From: Mycobacterium sp. 852002-10029_SCH5224772
Lineage (GTDB): Bacteria; Actinomycetota; Actinomycetes; Mycobacteriales; Mycobacteriaceae
Assembly: GCF_001667315.1 (NCBI RefSeq)
Contig: NZ_LZHT01000084.1
Coordinates: forward strand, 183,483-247,482
Length of the DNA: 64,000 nucleotides
Direction: 5' to 3'
The notes under the pieces were generated by a model. The model did no database searches, had not been told where the DNA came from, and saw nothing but the letters and a program-made list of their open reading frames with translations. This document shows positions 8,790-16,763 of the stretch, in pieces (positions within the stretch are counted from its first letter, which is position 1; each line of letters begins with the position of its first letter). A program made the translations under genes and the position numbers.

Positions 8790-9620
8790 CTAGTGCGTCC
8801 AGCCCTCGGCGGCCTGTTCGTCGAAGGTCTGGTCGATGCGCTCGAACCGGCGGCGGATGGACGCCCGGGCGGCCGCGTGCGGCAGGATGTACAGCCGGTT
8901 GGCCAGGATCGCATCGGCCGTCAGCCGCGCGACATCGTCGGCGCTGACGCTCTCGTCCTGGGTGGGCAACGTTCCGAACGCTTCCTCGGGACTGGCCGAC
9001 AGCCCGTAGTCCGCGCCGCGAATCCGTTCCGAATTGGACACCAACTTGGTTTCCACGACCATCGGGCACAACACCGATACGCCAATGCCATTGGCCTTGA
9101 CCTCACGCGCCAGCGTTTCGGCGAGCCCGACGACACCATATTTGGCAACGCCGTACGTCCCGAGACCGGCATTGGGCACCAAACCAGCGAAGGACGCGGT
9201 GAAGGCGATGTGGCCGCCACTGCCCTGCTCGATCAACCTGGGCACGAACGCCTCGACCGCGTGGATCGATCCCCATAAGTCGATGTCGATCACCCAGCGC
9301 CAATCGTCGTGGTTCATCTGGCCGATCGGCCCCGCAACGACGATGCCGGCATTGCTGAAAACGACGTCGACGCTGCCGAGCAACCGGAACGCCTCGTCGG
9401 CGAGGTGAACCATCTCGTCGAGATTCCGGACGTCGCAGACCACGCCGTGCGCGTCGAAACCCTCGCCGCGCAGCCGATCCACCGCCTGCTCCAGAGCGGG
9501 CTGATCGACGTCGGAGAGCACCAGGCGGGCACCTCGGCGGCCGAATTCGGTGGCGGTGGCCAAACCGATGCCGCTGGCGCCGCCGGTGATGACTGCCCCG
9601 CGTCCCTCGAAATCGTCCAT
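8790..9620 (-). CDS. SDR family oxidoreductase
   Basis: 276 residues from ATG 9620, which places the cofactor motif AVITGGASGIGLATA at the expected distance from the start. The frame extends 16 codons further to ATG 9668. Other landmarks are SNAGIV, Ser in FTASFAGL, and YxxxK in LGTYGVAKYGV. The C-terminus is about 25 residues longer than in minimal SDRs. It is divergent from the MarR gene at 9706, and the shared promoter region holds a perfect palindrome, so MarR control is likely. Substrate unknown. Confidence 0.88.
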   Translation of the reverse strand: MDDFEGRGAVITGGASGIGLATATEFGRRGARLVLSDVDQPALEQAVDRLRGEGFDAHGVVCDVRNLDEMVHLADEAFRLLGSVDVVFSNAGIVVAGPIGQMNHDDWRWVIDIDLWGSIHAVEAFVPRLIEQGSGGHIAFTASFAGLVPNAGLGTYGVAKYGVVGLAETLAREVKANGIGVSVLCPMVVETKLVSNSERIRGADYGLSASPEEAFGTLPTQDESVSADDVARLTADAILANRLYILPHAAARASIRRRFERIDQTFDEQAAEGWTH

Positions 9621-9678
9621 AGTTGCCGAGCGTATTACCCGCTCCAGCGAGGGTGTGAGGGACATCATGTAGCTAGGA

Positions 9679-9693
9679 CCCTAATTATTAGGG
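9679..9693. promoter_or_regulatory. Perfect palindrome, probable MarR operator
   Basis: CCCTAAT-T-ATTAGGG is a perfect 7+1+7 inverted repeat in the divergent promoter between an SDR gene and a MarR gene, 12 nt upstream of the MarR start codon. MarR proteins commonly bind AT-rich palindromes in their own promoters, so autoregulation and control of the SDR are inferred. Confidence 0.65.
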
Positions 9694-9705
9694 CACTATG
9701 GAAGT

Positions 9706-10197
9706 ATGAGTGTTTCGACCGCGCGCGACGTCGATCCGCTGGCCCTAGAACGCCAGGTGTGTTTCGCGCTGGCGACGACCAACCGCGCGGTCTTGGCGGT
9801 GTACCGGCCCCTCTTGGAACCGCTCGGCCTGACCCATCCGCAGTATCTGGTGATGCTGGCGCTGTGGGATCACCGCAAGGACCCGGCGTCGGACCAGTCC
9901 CCCCTGTCGGTCAAGCGCATTGCCGCCGCGTTGCAGATGGATTCCGCCACGCTGTCTCCCATGCTCAAGCGCTTGGAGGCGCAGGGGCTGATCAGGCGCG
10001 TCAAGAATGCGGCCGACGAACGCACCACCGACGTGATGCTCACGCAGCGCGGAATCGCTTTGCGAGAGCGAGCACTTGAGGTCCCGCCCGCGGTCGTCAA
10101 GCGTCTGGGGGTCGAGCCGGCCGAACTCGAGAACCTGCACCGGGCCCTGACCCGGATCAACGCCGCCGCGGTGGCGGCCGGCGCATTGCAACACTGA
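9706..10197 (+). CDS. MarR family transcriptional regulator
   Basis: 163 residues with a winged helix: LTHPQYLVMLALWD leads into a recognition region LSVKRIAAALQMDSATLSPM, followed by the wing around LIRRVKNAADERTTDVMLT. MarR dimers usually repress nearby genes until a small phenolic or lipophilic ligand, or oxidation, releases them. The start follows GGAAG closely and the palindrome at 9679-9693 lies just upstream. The adjacent SDR on the other strand and the DUF5313-like gene 21 nt downstream are the natural targets. Confidence 0.93.
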   Translation: MSVSTARDVDPLALERQVCFALATTNRAVLAVYRPLLEPLGLTHPQYLVMLALWDHRKDPASDQSPLSVKRIAAALQMDSATLSPMLKRLEAQGLIRRVKNAADERTTDVMLTQRGIALRERALEVPPAVVKRLGVEPAELENLHRALTRINAAAVAAGALQH

Positions 10198-10218
10198 TAT
10201 CACCCAAAGGAGTTATTC

Positions 10219-10635
10219 ATGACCGACGCGAAACCCAGTCTCTGGCAGCGGATCGGCTATTCCTACGGTCGGCGATTGCCCGACACGATGCGCAACTGGG
10301 TGGCGCACGATCTGGCCGGGCAGGGAGCCGTCCGCCGGCACATGATCAGGTGGGCCATACCGCCCCTGCTGGTTCTTGCACCGTTCTGGCTGCTGCCCGC
10401 CTCGCTTTACGTGCACACGGAGATGACCGCCCCGTTGTATATCTGGGCGCTGCTGATAACCCTTGCCCTGAACAAGGTCTGGCGCCGTCACCGGTTGGCG
10501 GTTCATGGACTGGACCCGAACCTCGTCGACGTGATCACCCGCCGGAAACAGGCACGGATGCACGAGGACTACATTCGGCGCTACGGGCCCCGGCCCGAAT
10601 CGGCCGAATGGCAGTCCAACAGCAGCCCCTTCTAG
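10219..10635 (+). CDS. DUF5313-like membrane protein
   Basis: 138 residues resembling mycobacterial DUF5313 proteins: N-terminal WQRIGYSYGRRLPDTM and WVAHDL, two closely spaced hydrophobic segments (about residues 45-62 and 70-85), then a basic cytoplasmic-looking tail with RRHRLAVHG and EDYIRRYG. A strong AAAGGAG ribosome binding site precedes the ATG. It lies 21 nt after the MarR gene and is probably co-transcribed. No function is known to me; the family name is from memory of the pattern. Confidence 0.85.
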   Translation: MTDAKPSLWQRIGYSYGRRLPDTMRNWVAHDLAGQGAVRRHMIRWAIPPLLVLAPFWLLPASLYVHTEMTAPLYIWALLITLALNKVWRRHRLAVHGLDPNLVDVITRRKQARMHEDYIRRYGPRPESAEWQSNSSPF

Positions 10636-10638
10636 CGG

Positions 10639-11487
10639 CTACTTCAGGCAGCTACCCGCATCGACCGGCAGGGTCACACCGGTGATGTAGCGGGCCTCGT
10701 CGGAGGCGAAGAACAGCACCGCGTTGCTGATGTCGATCGGCTCGACCCAGGGGATCGGCAGCGTGTGGAACAGCTGGCAGATCGGCGCCATGTCGTCGGG
10801 GCCCGGGTTCTCCAGGTCCGGCCGGAACATCTTGAAGGTGCCTTCGTTGTGCAGCATGGGAGTCTTGACGTGCGTGGGGTGCACCGAGTTGACGCGAATC
10901 ATGTGCTGCCCCAACTCAACTCCGAAGGCACGCATCAGCCCGACCACCCCGTGCTTGGCCGCGACGTAGTGTCCGGTGTGGGGGTAGGCCTTGAGCCCGC
11001 CGACCGAGCTGGTCAGGATGATGGATCCGCCGCGGCCGCCGGCCAGGAGATGGGGCACACCGGCTTTCACGGTCTTCCACACCCCGGCCAGGTTGATGTC
11101 GATCATCTCGGTCCAGTCTTCTTCGCTGGTCTTGTCCAAAGTCTCGCCGCCGTTGCCGATTCCGGCGTTGGCCACGATGATGTCGAGCCGGCCGAGTTGC
11201 TCGACGCCGCTGTCCACCGCGGCCTTGAGTGCGTCGTAGTCGCGCACGTCGACCTCGGCCGTGAAGATCCTGCGGTTGTGCCCCTTGACCAGGTCGGCGG
11301 TCTCGGCCAGGTCCTCGGGCGTCGACGCCGGGATCGCGGTGTCCAGCACGCCCTCGCGGATGGGCTTGCAGATGTCGATCGCGATGATGTCGGCACCCTC
11401 CTGCGCCAACCGCACCGCATGGCTGCGGCCCTGACCGCGCGCCGCTCCGGTGACCAAGGCGACTTTGCCCTCAACACGTCCGGTCAT
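10639..11487 (-). CDS. Mycofactocin-type SDR family oxidoreductase
   Basis: 282 residues. The opening motif VALVTGAARGQGRSHAVRL and the long insertion after the second beta strand (DICKPIREGVLDTAIPAS) match the SDR subfamily linked to mycofactocin, in which NAD(H) stays bound and the peptide-derived cofactor re-oxidises it. Catalytic Ser in ILTSSVGGL and YxxxK in GHYVAAKHGV are present. It is convergent with the DUF5313-like gene (3 nt gap). A perfect GAGAAT-N3-ATTCTC palindrome lies 157 nt upstream of the start, so TetR control is likely. Substrate probably an alcohol. Confidence 0.92.
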   Translation of the reverse strand: MTGRVEGKVALVTGAARGQGRSHAVRLAQEGADIIAIDICKPIREGVLDTAIPASTPEDLAETADLVKGHNRRIFTAEVDVRDYDALKAAVDSGVEQLGRLDIIVANAGIGNGGETLDKTSEEDWTEMIDINLAGVWKTVKAGVPHLLAGGRGGSIILTSSVGGLKAYPHTGHYVAAKHGVVGLMRAFGVELGQHMIRVNSVHPTHVKTPMLHNEGTFKMFRPDLENPGPDDMAPICQLFHTLPIPWVEPIDISNAVLFFASDEARYITGVTLPVDAGSCLK

Positions 11488-11643
11488 GGCTACCTCAACT
11501 CCTGACTTGATCTGATCGGCACCCCTGCGCGGAGAACAATCGCGTCCCCGGATCGCGGGCCTTGCCGCATTTGAACTCTGTCATTCGGCCATCACGGGTG
11601 TCAATGGCGAATCCGTTTCGGCTATCTGTGGTTCTAGATATTA

Positions 11644-11658
11644 GAGAATCTCATTCTC
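11644..11658. promoter_or_regulatory. GAGAAT-N3-ATTCTC palindrome (site 1)
   Basis: GAGAAT CTC ATTCTC is a perfect 6+3+6 inverted repeat in the 248-nt gap between the mycofactocin-type SDR and the TetR gene stop. It is upstream of the SDR. The same palindrome occurs at 12509, 20152 and 46012. Confidence 0.7.
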
Positions 11659-11735
11659 ACCGGCAAACGGCGTGCGCTATTTGCTCGGCTCGGGAGTGAG
11701 GAGGATTACCGCGCCTTGGGCCGCGCTCGGGCGGG

Positions 11736-12473
11736 TTACGCGACGAAGCCGCGTGAGCAGAAGTCCCACACCTCTTCGGCGGTGATGGGGTAGGTGGTCG
11801 CGTCGTCCGGCCCGCCACTGGACTGCGCGATGAACATCACCGTCTGCATGGTCATGGCGGCGACCCGCTTGGGGTTGATGGTGTTGCGCAACTTGCCGGC
11901 ATCGTGGGCCGCGTCCATCAGCTCCGTCAGCAACGCCAGCAGCGGTGCGTGGGCGATCTTGACCTCGGCTGGATGTGTCACCAGGAGCCGAGGAGCAAAG
12001 TCGGTGAACAGCGGCCGCTTGGCCGTCGGGTCCGGGCGCGAGGCCTCGTACAACAGCTGGACGGCGACCTGCAGCCGCTCCAGCGCGTCGGTGTGGCTTT
12101 CCGTGGCGGCGCGAATCTGGTCGGCGGAGCGGCTGAGCGCATCTTCGAACAGCGCCAGCAACAACTCGTGCTTGCCGTCGAATTGCAGGTAAAAACTGCG
12201 CAGCGACTGGCGAGAGCGGTCCACGACCTCCTGCACGGTAAAGTCGGTGCTGCCCTTTTCGATGATGATGGCCTGTGCCGCGTCGAGGAAGCGCTGAACA
12301 CGTTGCGCCGCCCGCAATTTCGCCGTCTTGATCGACCGCTCGACAGCGCGCTGCTTCCAGGCCGGCTCTTCGCTCGGAGTGGTCACGGCCGACTCAGGTG
12401 ATTGCCGCGCTGGGAGAACATGGTTGGACTGTACCGGAGAACGCCGTGACATCGCTGCGCTCGACCCCCTCAC
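11736..12473 (-). CDS. TetR family transcriptional regulator
   Basis: 245 residues from GTG 12473 (ATG 12452 is an alternative). An N-terminal helix-turn-helix runs through RFLDAAQAIIIEKG, FTVQEVVDRSRQSLRSFY and QFDGKHELLLALF; the rest is an all-helical ligand-binding domain. It is divergent from the ACAD gene at 12631. The palindrome GAGAATACTATTCTC sits 36 nt upstream of its start, so it is the best candidate for the protein that binds the four copies of this palindrome in the window. The ligand is unknown, possibly an acyl-CoA. Confidence 0.92.
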   Translation of the reverse strand: MRGSSAAMSRRSPVQSNHVLPARQSPESAVTTPSEEPAWKQRAVERSIKTAKLRAAQRVQRFLDAAQAIIIEKGSTDFTVQEVVDRSRQSLRSFYLQFDGKHELLLALFEDALSRSADQIRAATESHTDALERLQVAVQLLYEASRPDPTAKRPLFTDFAPRLLVTHPAEVKIAHAPLLALLTELMDAAHDAGKLRNTINPKRVAAMTMQTVMFIAQSSGGPDDATTYPITAEEVWDFCSRGFVA

Positions 12474-12508
12474 GGATCACGTGTCGGAGATTGTAACTTT
12501 CTTACCGC

Positions 12509-12523
12509 GAGAATACTATTCTC
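12509..12523. promoter_or_regulatory. GAGAAT-N3-ATTCTC palindrome (site 2), probable TetR autoregulatory operator
   Basis: GAGAATACTATTCTC is perfectly symmetric about its central base (7+1+7). It lies in the divergent promoter between TetR (start 12473) and the acyl-CoA dehydrogenase (start 12631), the usual position for a TetR operator. Confidence 0.75.
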
Positions 12524-12630
12524 TTAGACGTGTGTAGGGAAGCGTAATCGCAAGAGTGAACCGCGCCGTCGGCGGAAAGCATGATTTACCGACGGCGCGA
12601 GTGCGCTCAGGACCAATTTCGGGAAGTGCC

Positions 12631-13806
12631 GTGCAGCTGACGTTTGACGCCGACGTGGAGGCGTTCCGGGCCGAATTCGTTGCTTTCCTCGATGAGCATC
12701 TGCCGCCGGAGGCCGAGGCGCTCGAACGGCCGCGGTCGAGTTCGGACATCCCCGCGTGGGCCCGCCGGTGGCAACGCTTGCTGTTCGACAGCGGGTGGCT
12801 ACTGCCCGGCAACACGCCGGAGTTCGGCGGGCGCAACGCGACACTGCTGCAGCAGTACGTGTACCAAGAAGAGTTGTCGCGGCGGCGGATCTACCAAAGT
12901 TTCAATCCGCAGGGCGTGGGCATCATCGCGGCGTCATTGCTGACGTTCGGCACCCCCGAACAGAAGCAGCGGTGGGCGGTGCCGATCCTGCGGGCGGAGA
13001 TCACCGCATCACTGGGGATGAGCGAACCGGGGGCGGGGTCGGACCTGGCATCGTTGAAAACCCGTGCGGTGCTTGACGGTGACCACTTCGTCGTCAACGG
13101 GCAAAAGGTGTGGACATCGGGAGCCCATCACGCCGACGTGCTGTTGACATTCGTGCGCACCGATCCGGACGCGCCAAAACACAAGGGCATCAGTGCGTTA
13201 CTGATTCCCACCGACACCCCCGGTGTGGTCCGCCGCCCGTTCGCCTCGGTGGGCGACATCGAAGACGTCGACTTCAACGAGGTCTTCTTCACCGACGCAC
13301 GGGTGCCGGCCGAGAACCTGGTGGGGGAGCTCAACGCGGGCTGGCGCGTCGCGACCGGTTCGCTGGGCCACGAACGCGCGATGCTGTGGCTGGATTACGC
13401 GGACATGCTGCACGCGCTGACCGTCGAGTCCAGCCCCTCGGGGCCCGTTCAACGGGACCGCTACGCGACGCTGGTGATGGATTTCTACGCGATGCGGCTG
13501 CTGGGATCGGCGACGCTGGCCAAAGCTGCCCGCGGGGAAGAGGATGTGCCCGCTCAGTCGGTGCTCAAGCTGCTCGGCTCGGAGGCGATGCAACGCGCCT
13601 GCGAGGACGCCCTGGGCGCCAAGGACGGCGACGGACTGGTGTTGCACGGGGTGACCGCGCCGTTCGCCCCGCTCAATCTCGACAGCCACTACGGCGCGTG
13701 GTTCGACCGGTACACCCGCACGTTCGCCGCGACCATCGCCGGCGGCACGTCGGAAATTCAGCGCAACATCATCGCCGAACGCGTACTCGGACTACCGCGC
13801 AATTGA
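12631..13806 (+). CDS. Acyl-CoA dehydrogenase
   Basis: 391 residues from GTG 12631. This start was chosen because it aligns with paralogues at 36595-37770 and 47040-48227, which all open with (V/M)QLTFDxDVEAFRA; the frame extends 25 codons further upstream. The FAD/substrate motif ASLGMSEPGAGSDLASL and the C-terminal AGGTSEIQRNIIAERVLGL are typical. It catalyses alpha,beta-desaturation of an acyl-CoA, passing electrons to ETF. The palindrome at 12509-12523 lies about 107 nt upstream, so control by the neighbouring TetR is likely. Confidence 0.95.
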   Translation: MQLTFDADVEAFRAEFVAFLDEHLPPEAEALERPRSSSDIPAWARRWQRLLFDSGWLLPGNTPEFGGRNATLLQQYVYQEELSRRRIYQSFNPQGVGIIAASLLTFGTPEQKQRWAVPILRAEITASLGMSEPGAGSDLASLKTRAVLDGDHFVVNGQKVWTSGAHHADVLLTFVRTDPDAPKHKGISALLIPTDTPGVVRRPFASVGDIEDVDFNEVFFTDARVPAENLVGELNAGWRVATGSLGHERAMLWLDYADMLHALTVESSPSGPVQRDRYATLVMDFYAMRLLGSATLAKAARGEEDVPAQSVLKLLGSEAMQRACEDALGAKDGDGLVLHGVTAPFAPLNLDSHYGAWFDRYTRTFAATIAGGTSEIQRNIIAERVLGLPRN

Positions 13807-13814
13807 TCCGCGCC

Positions 13815-14084
13815 TCAGTGGTTCTGGGCGTCGAGCCGGGCGTAGTAGCCGATCGCGACGAGACCCAACAGTATCGCGATCGCCCCTAAAACAATTCCGG
13901 CCAACGCGATTCGGGGATTGTTCGCCTCCCCGCGGGCGACTCGCCGCCGGGCGATGTCGCCCGTCACCACCGCCGCGATGCCGAATGGCACCCCCAGCAT
14001 CATCCAGCACGTGATGAGCCCGACCAGGCCAAGGAGAAGCGAGGCGACGCCGACCTCGTTTCGCGGTGCGTCGGGGTGACTCAT
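13815..14084 (-). CDS. Small DUF4190-like membrane protein
   Basis: 89 residues with two hydrophobic helices (about 12-40 and 58-82) separated by a charged loop, GDIARRRVARGEANNPR. This matches the DUF4190 pattern, small two-pass membrane proteins of unknown role. It is convergent with the ACAD gene, whose stop is 8 nt away. The 262 nt between its start and the next gene (14085-14346) hold no other convincing gene. Confidence 0.85.
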   Translation of the reverse strand: MSHPDAPRNEVGVASLLLGLVGLITCWMMLGVPFGIAAVVTGDIARRRVARGEANNPRIALAGIVLGAIAILLGLVAIGYYARLDAQNH

Positions 14085-14346
14085 GGCATCCCATCCTTCG
14101 GGGGGCGGTGCGTGGGCAATCGGCGCCGATGTTGTCCGCGCCCAGTTTGACCCGGGCTTTGGTCAACGGGCAAGGATCTGGACCGTATCGCGGTCCTGCA
14201 CCCGCGCTCACCGACCACTAAATGCCTCTGGAACCAGCTAGCAGATGTGCTAACGCATCGGGGAAGCGTGTCATGGTCGACACATGATATCCGCGTGGCT
14301 GCGGGGTCGACGAGTCCCCTACAACGGTCGGCGCCGGGACGACTCG

Positions 14347-15183
14347 TTACAACTGGGCAAGCCGTGGCGCGGATCCCGTTGCTACCAGCGCGCTTCCGGC
14401 TTGGCGCGTGAGTTCTCGTGCGCTACCCAGCAGTCCGTCGAGGATGAGCGATCGCTTGATGTGGTGGTGCAGCGGGTGTTCGGCGGTGAATCCGATACCG
14501 CCGAGCACCTGCTGACAGTGGCGTGCGGTGGTGAGCGCCGCCTGGCCGGCCGCAGCCTTGGCCAGCAGGGACGCTAGCCCCAGGCCGTTGGGGTCGTCGC
14601 ACTCGGTGGCGGCCTGCAGCGTCGCCTCGGCGCCCTCGATGGCCACCAGTGTCTCGGCCAGCCGGTGCCGGATGGCCTGGAACGAGCTGATGTGGCGACC
14701 GAACTGAACGCGGTCCACGGCATGCTGCCGGGCCAGCGACAGCATGGCGCGGCTGGTGCCCACCAGCCACCAGCCCAGGGCCCGCCACCCCGCCTGCAGT
14801 GCGGCCGACGGCAATGGATCGCCTTGTGGCACAGGATGTATGGGAAGCAGCTCGTCGATCGCCGAATCCGACCCATCGCGACGCTCCCACAGCACCCAGG
14901 ATCCGCCGGCGAATGGCAGCGGCAGCGCTCCCCCCGGCGCATCCCCCGCCGCGCACAGCACCACATCGTTGAGCACGGGGGCGTGCGCGCCGGTCTCGCC
15001 GAGTAGCTTGAAGACCAAAGGTATTGCGGTGTCTGGCATTTCGCCGAGCATGTCGCGCCAGCCGAGATCGGTCAGCGCGGTATCGAGCTTGGCTCCCGAG
15101 GCGGCGCTCATCGTCGTCCGCAACGAGTCGGCCAGCAGGCGCAGCGACTCGGCATCTGAGTCGGTGTCTGGCGGCGGGGTCAC
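14347..15183 (-). CDS. Acyl-CoA dehydrogenase family, short subunit
   Basis: 278 residues, shorter than the usual 380-400. The C-terminal helical domain is recognisable (ALGWWLVGTSRAMLSLA, RVQFGRHISSFQAIRHRLAE, VLGGIGFTAEHPLHHHIKR), but the N-terminal helices are reduced. It follows the 369-residue ACAD with 3 nt between them. In mycobacterial steroid catabolism such unequal adjacent pairs form alpha2-beta2 heterotetramers in which one subunit supplies the catalytic base; the same is inferred here. It is the last gene of the seven-gene leftward operon. Confidence 0.9.
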   Translation of the reverse strand: MTPPPDTDSDAESLRLLADSLRTTMSAASGAKLDTALTDLGWRDMLGEMPDTAIPLVFKLLGETGAHAPVLNDVVLCAAGDAPGGALPLPFAGGSWVLWERRDGSDSAIDELLPIHPVPQGDPLPSAALQAGWRALGWWLVGTSRAMLSLARQHAVDRVQFGRHISSFQAIRHRLAETLVAIEGAEATLQAATECDDPNGLGLASLLAKAAAGQAALTTARHCQQVLGGIGFTAEHPLHHHIKRSLILDGLLGSARELTRQAGSALVATGSAPRLAQL

Positions 15184-15186
15184 GGT

Positions 15187-16296
15187 TCACTCCTTCCCGA
15201 GGTCGAGCAGCCGACGGGCGATGATGTTGCGCTGAATCTCGGCGGTGCCCCCATAGATCGTCGCCGCGCGTGAGTACAGGTATTCCGAGCGCCACGGTGT
15301 GTCTTCGAGTTCGAGCCGCGCCGGCAACAGGTCGCGGACGGTGTCGTAGAGCCGCTGCTCGGCGGCGGCCAGTAGCACCTTGTCGATCGAGGTGTCCGGG
15401 CCCAGGCGGGCTCCGTCGCGCATCCGGTGCTGGGTGGCGCGCGACCGGCAACGCAACGTGTGCAGCGCCAGATAGGCTCCGCCAAGAGCGGATTCGTCGG
15501 ATTCACCGATTTCGGATGACTCCGCGATCAGGTCGTCGAACCGGGAGTAAAGGTAGGCGATCCGCTGCCAAAAGCAGGAGGAACGCTCATAGGGCAGCAG
15601 GTCCATGGCCAGCCGCCAGCCGTCCCCGGGTTGGCCCAGCATTCTGCTCGCAGGAATCACCACGTCGTCGTAGTACACCTCGCAGAATTCGTCGACGCCG
15701 TGCATCGTGCGCAGTGGCCGCACCGTGATGCCCGGGGTGTCGAGGTCGACGAAGAAGGCGGTAATCCCTTCATGGGAGCTTGAGCGGCCGGGCGCGGTGC
15801 GGGTCAGCAGCACGCACCGCGTCGAGAACTGCGCGAAACTGGTCCACACCTTTTGTCCGTTGACGATCCAGTTGTCGCCCTGCTGCGTCGCGCGAGTGGT
15901 CAGCGAAGCGAGGTCACTGCCGGATCCCGGTTCGGAAAAGCCCTGGCACCATTGCTCTTCGCCGCTCAGCAGGCGCGGCACCATTTCCGCGGCGAGCTCC
16001 GCCGGTGCGTAGTCGATCATGGTGGGCGCGAGCACTTCGAGCATCGAGTACGGGCCGGGTTCGGCCAGGCGACGGCCCACCACTTCTTCGCCGACGATCG
16101 CCCGCAGCACCGCCGGGCCGCCCAATCCGCCGACTTCGACCGGCCAGCCGTACCGCATCCAATCGGCGTCGTAGAGAGCGCGACTGACCCGGGCGAACTG
16201 CTGCATATGGCCCTGCAGCGAGTCGTCCGGCCCGGGTGTCAGATCGTTGTCGTCGAGCCACGCGCGCAGGTCGGCCCGGAACTGCTCGACATTCAC
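15187..16296 (-). CDS. Acyl-CoA dehydrogenase, long subunit of a pair
   Basis: 369 residues. It shows the FAD-site motif CQGFSEPGSGSDLASL, the IVNGQKVWTSFAQ strand, and a C-terminal YGGTAEIQRNIIARRLLDLG. Together with the short ACAD just downstream it probably forms a heteromeric dehydrogenase for a bulky CoA ester. It lies 23 nt downstream of the SnoaL-like gene in the same operon, whose oxygenase suggests a cyclic substrate. Confidence 0.93.
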   Translation of the reverse strand: MNVEQFRADLRAWLDDNDLTPGPDDSLQGHMQQFARVSRALYDADWMRYGWPVEVGGLGGPAVLRAIVGEEVVGRRLAEPGPYSMLEVLAPTMIDYAPAELAAEMVPRLLSGEEQWCQGFSEPGSGSDLASLTTRATQQGDNWIVNGQKVWTSFAQFSTRCVLLTRTAPGRSSSHEGITAFFVDLDTPGITVRPLRTMHGVDEFCEVYYDDVVIPASRMLGQPGDGWRLAMDLLPYERSSCFWQRIAYLYSRFDDLIAESSEIGESDESALGGAYLALHTLRCRSRATQHRMRDGARLGPDTSIDKVLLAAAEQRLYDTVRDLLPARLELEDTPWRSEYLYSRAATIYGGTAEIQRNIIARRLLDLGKE

Positions 16297-16319
16297 CGCA
16301 CTGTCGATTGGTCGGCTCC

Positions 16320-16763
16320 TTAGGTCGTTGCCTGGGCCGCCGAGTCACCGGCGGGGCGCCCGATCGCGTGCGGGCGCCCGGAATCGTGCACACCGCTGCG
16401 GCGAATGAAGGTCATCGCGCGGGTCTTGAGGCGCCACCCGTCGGCGGTTCGCACATACGTGTCGCGGTAGTAGCCGATCCGCATGTCGTGACTGGAGTGG
16501 TCGATGAAACACAGCGGTTGCGTCCCGCTGGCCGCATCACCGTCCAGGTCGACCACCGCGGTCCCGGTGAGAAACAAGCCCTTTGGGGCCGCGGCCACCA
16601 ATTCCGGGAAGCGGCTCAGGCTGTAGGTTTCGCCGAACGCGCTGTACGTTCCGTCCGGGGTGAAGACGGCGACGAGACCCTCGATGTCTTGCTGGGTGAT
16701 GGTCACCGCATAGCGGCCGAGCAGCTGCTGGATCTCGACGAGGTCGTCAGTTCTCGTTGGCAT
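16320..16763 (-). CDS. SnoaL-like/NTF2-fold protein
   Basis: 147 residues with an NTF2-like pattern: N-terminal helices DLVEIQQLLGRYAVTITQQD and a VFTPDGTYSAFG strand, then GYYRDTYVRTADGWRLKTR near the end. The family includes polyketide cyclases, steroid isomerases and small subunits of ring-hydroxylating oxygenases. Location in an operon with a Rieske oxygenase alpha subunit makes an accessory or isomerase role possible. It overlaps the amidohydrolase gene by 17 nt. The last 30 residues are low in predicted structure. Confidence 0.85.
   Translation of the reverse strand: MPTRTDDLVEIQQLLGRYAVTITQQDIEGLVAVFTPDGTYSAFGETYSLSRFPELVAAAPKGLFLTGTAVVDLDGDAASGTQPLCFIDHSSHDMRIGYYRDTYVRTADGWRLKTRAMTFIRRSGVHDSGRPHAIGRPAGDSAAQATT

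Noticed and set aside
14284..14577. 97-codon plus-strand frame in the 14085-14346 gap
   Set aside because: Most of it is antisense to the short ACAD and it shows no motif, so the gap is reported as empty.
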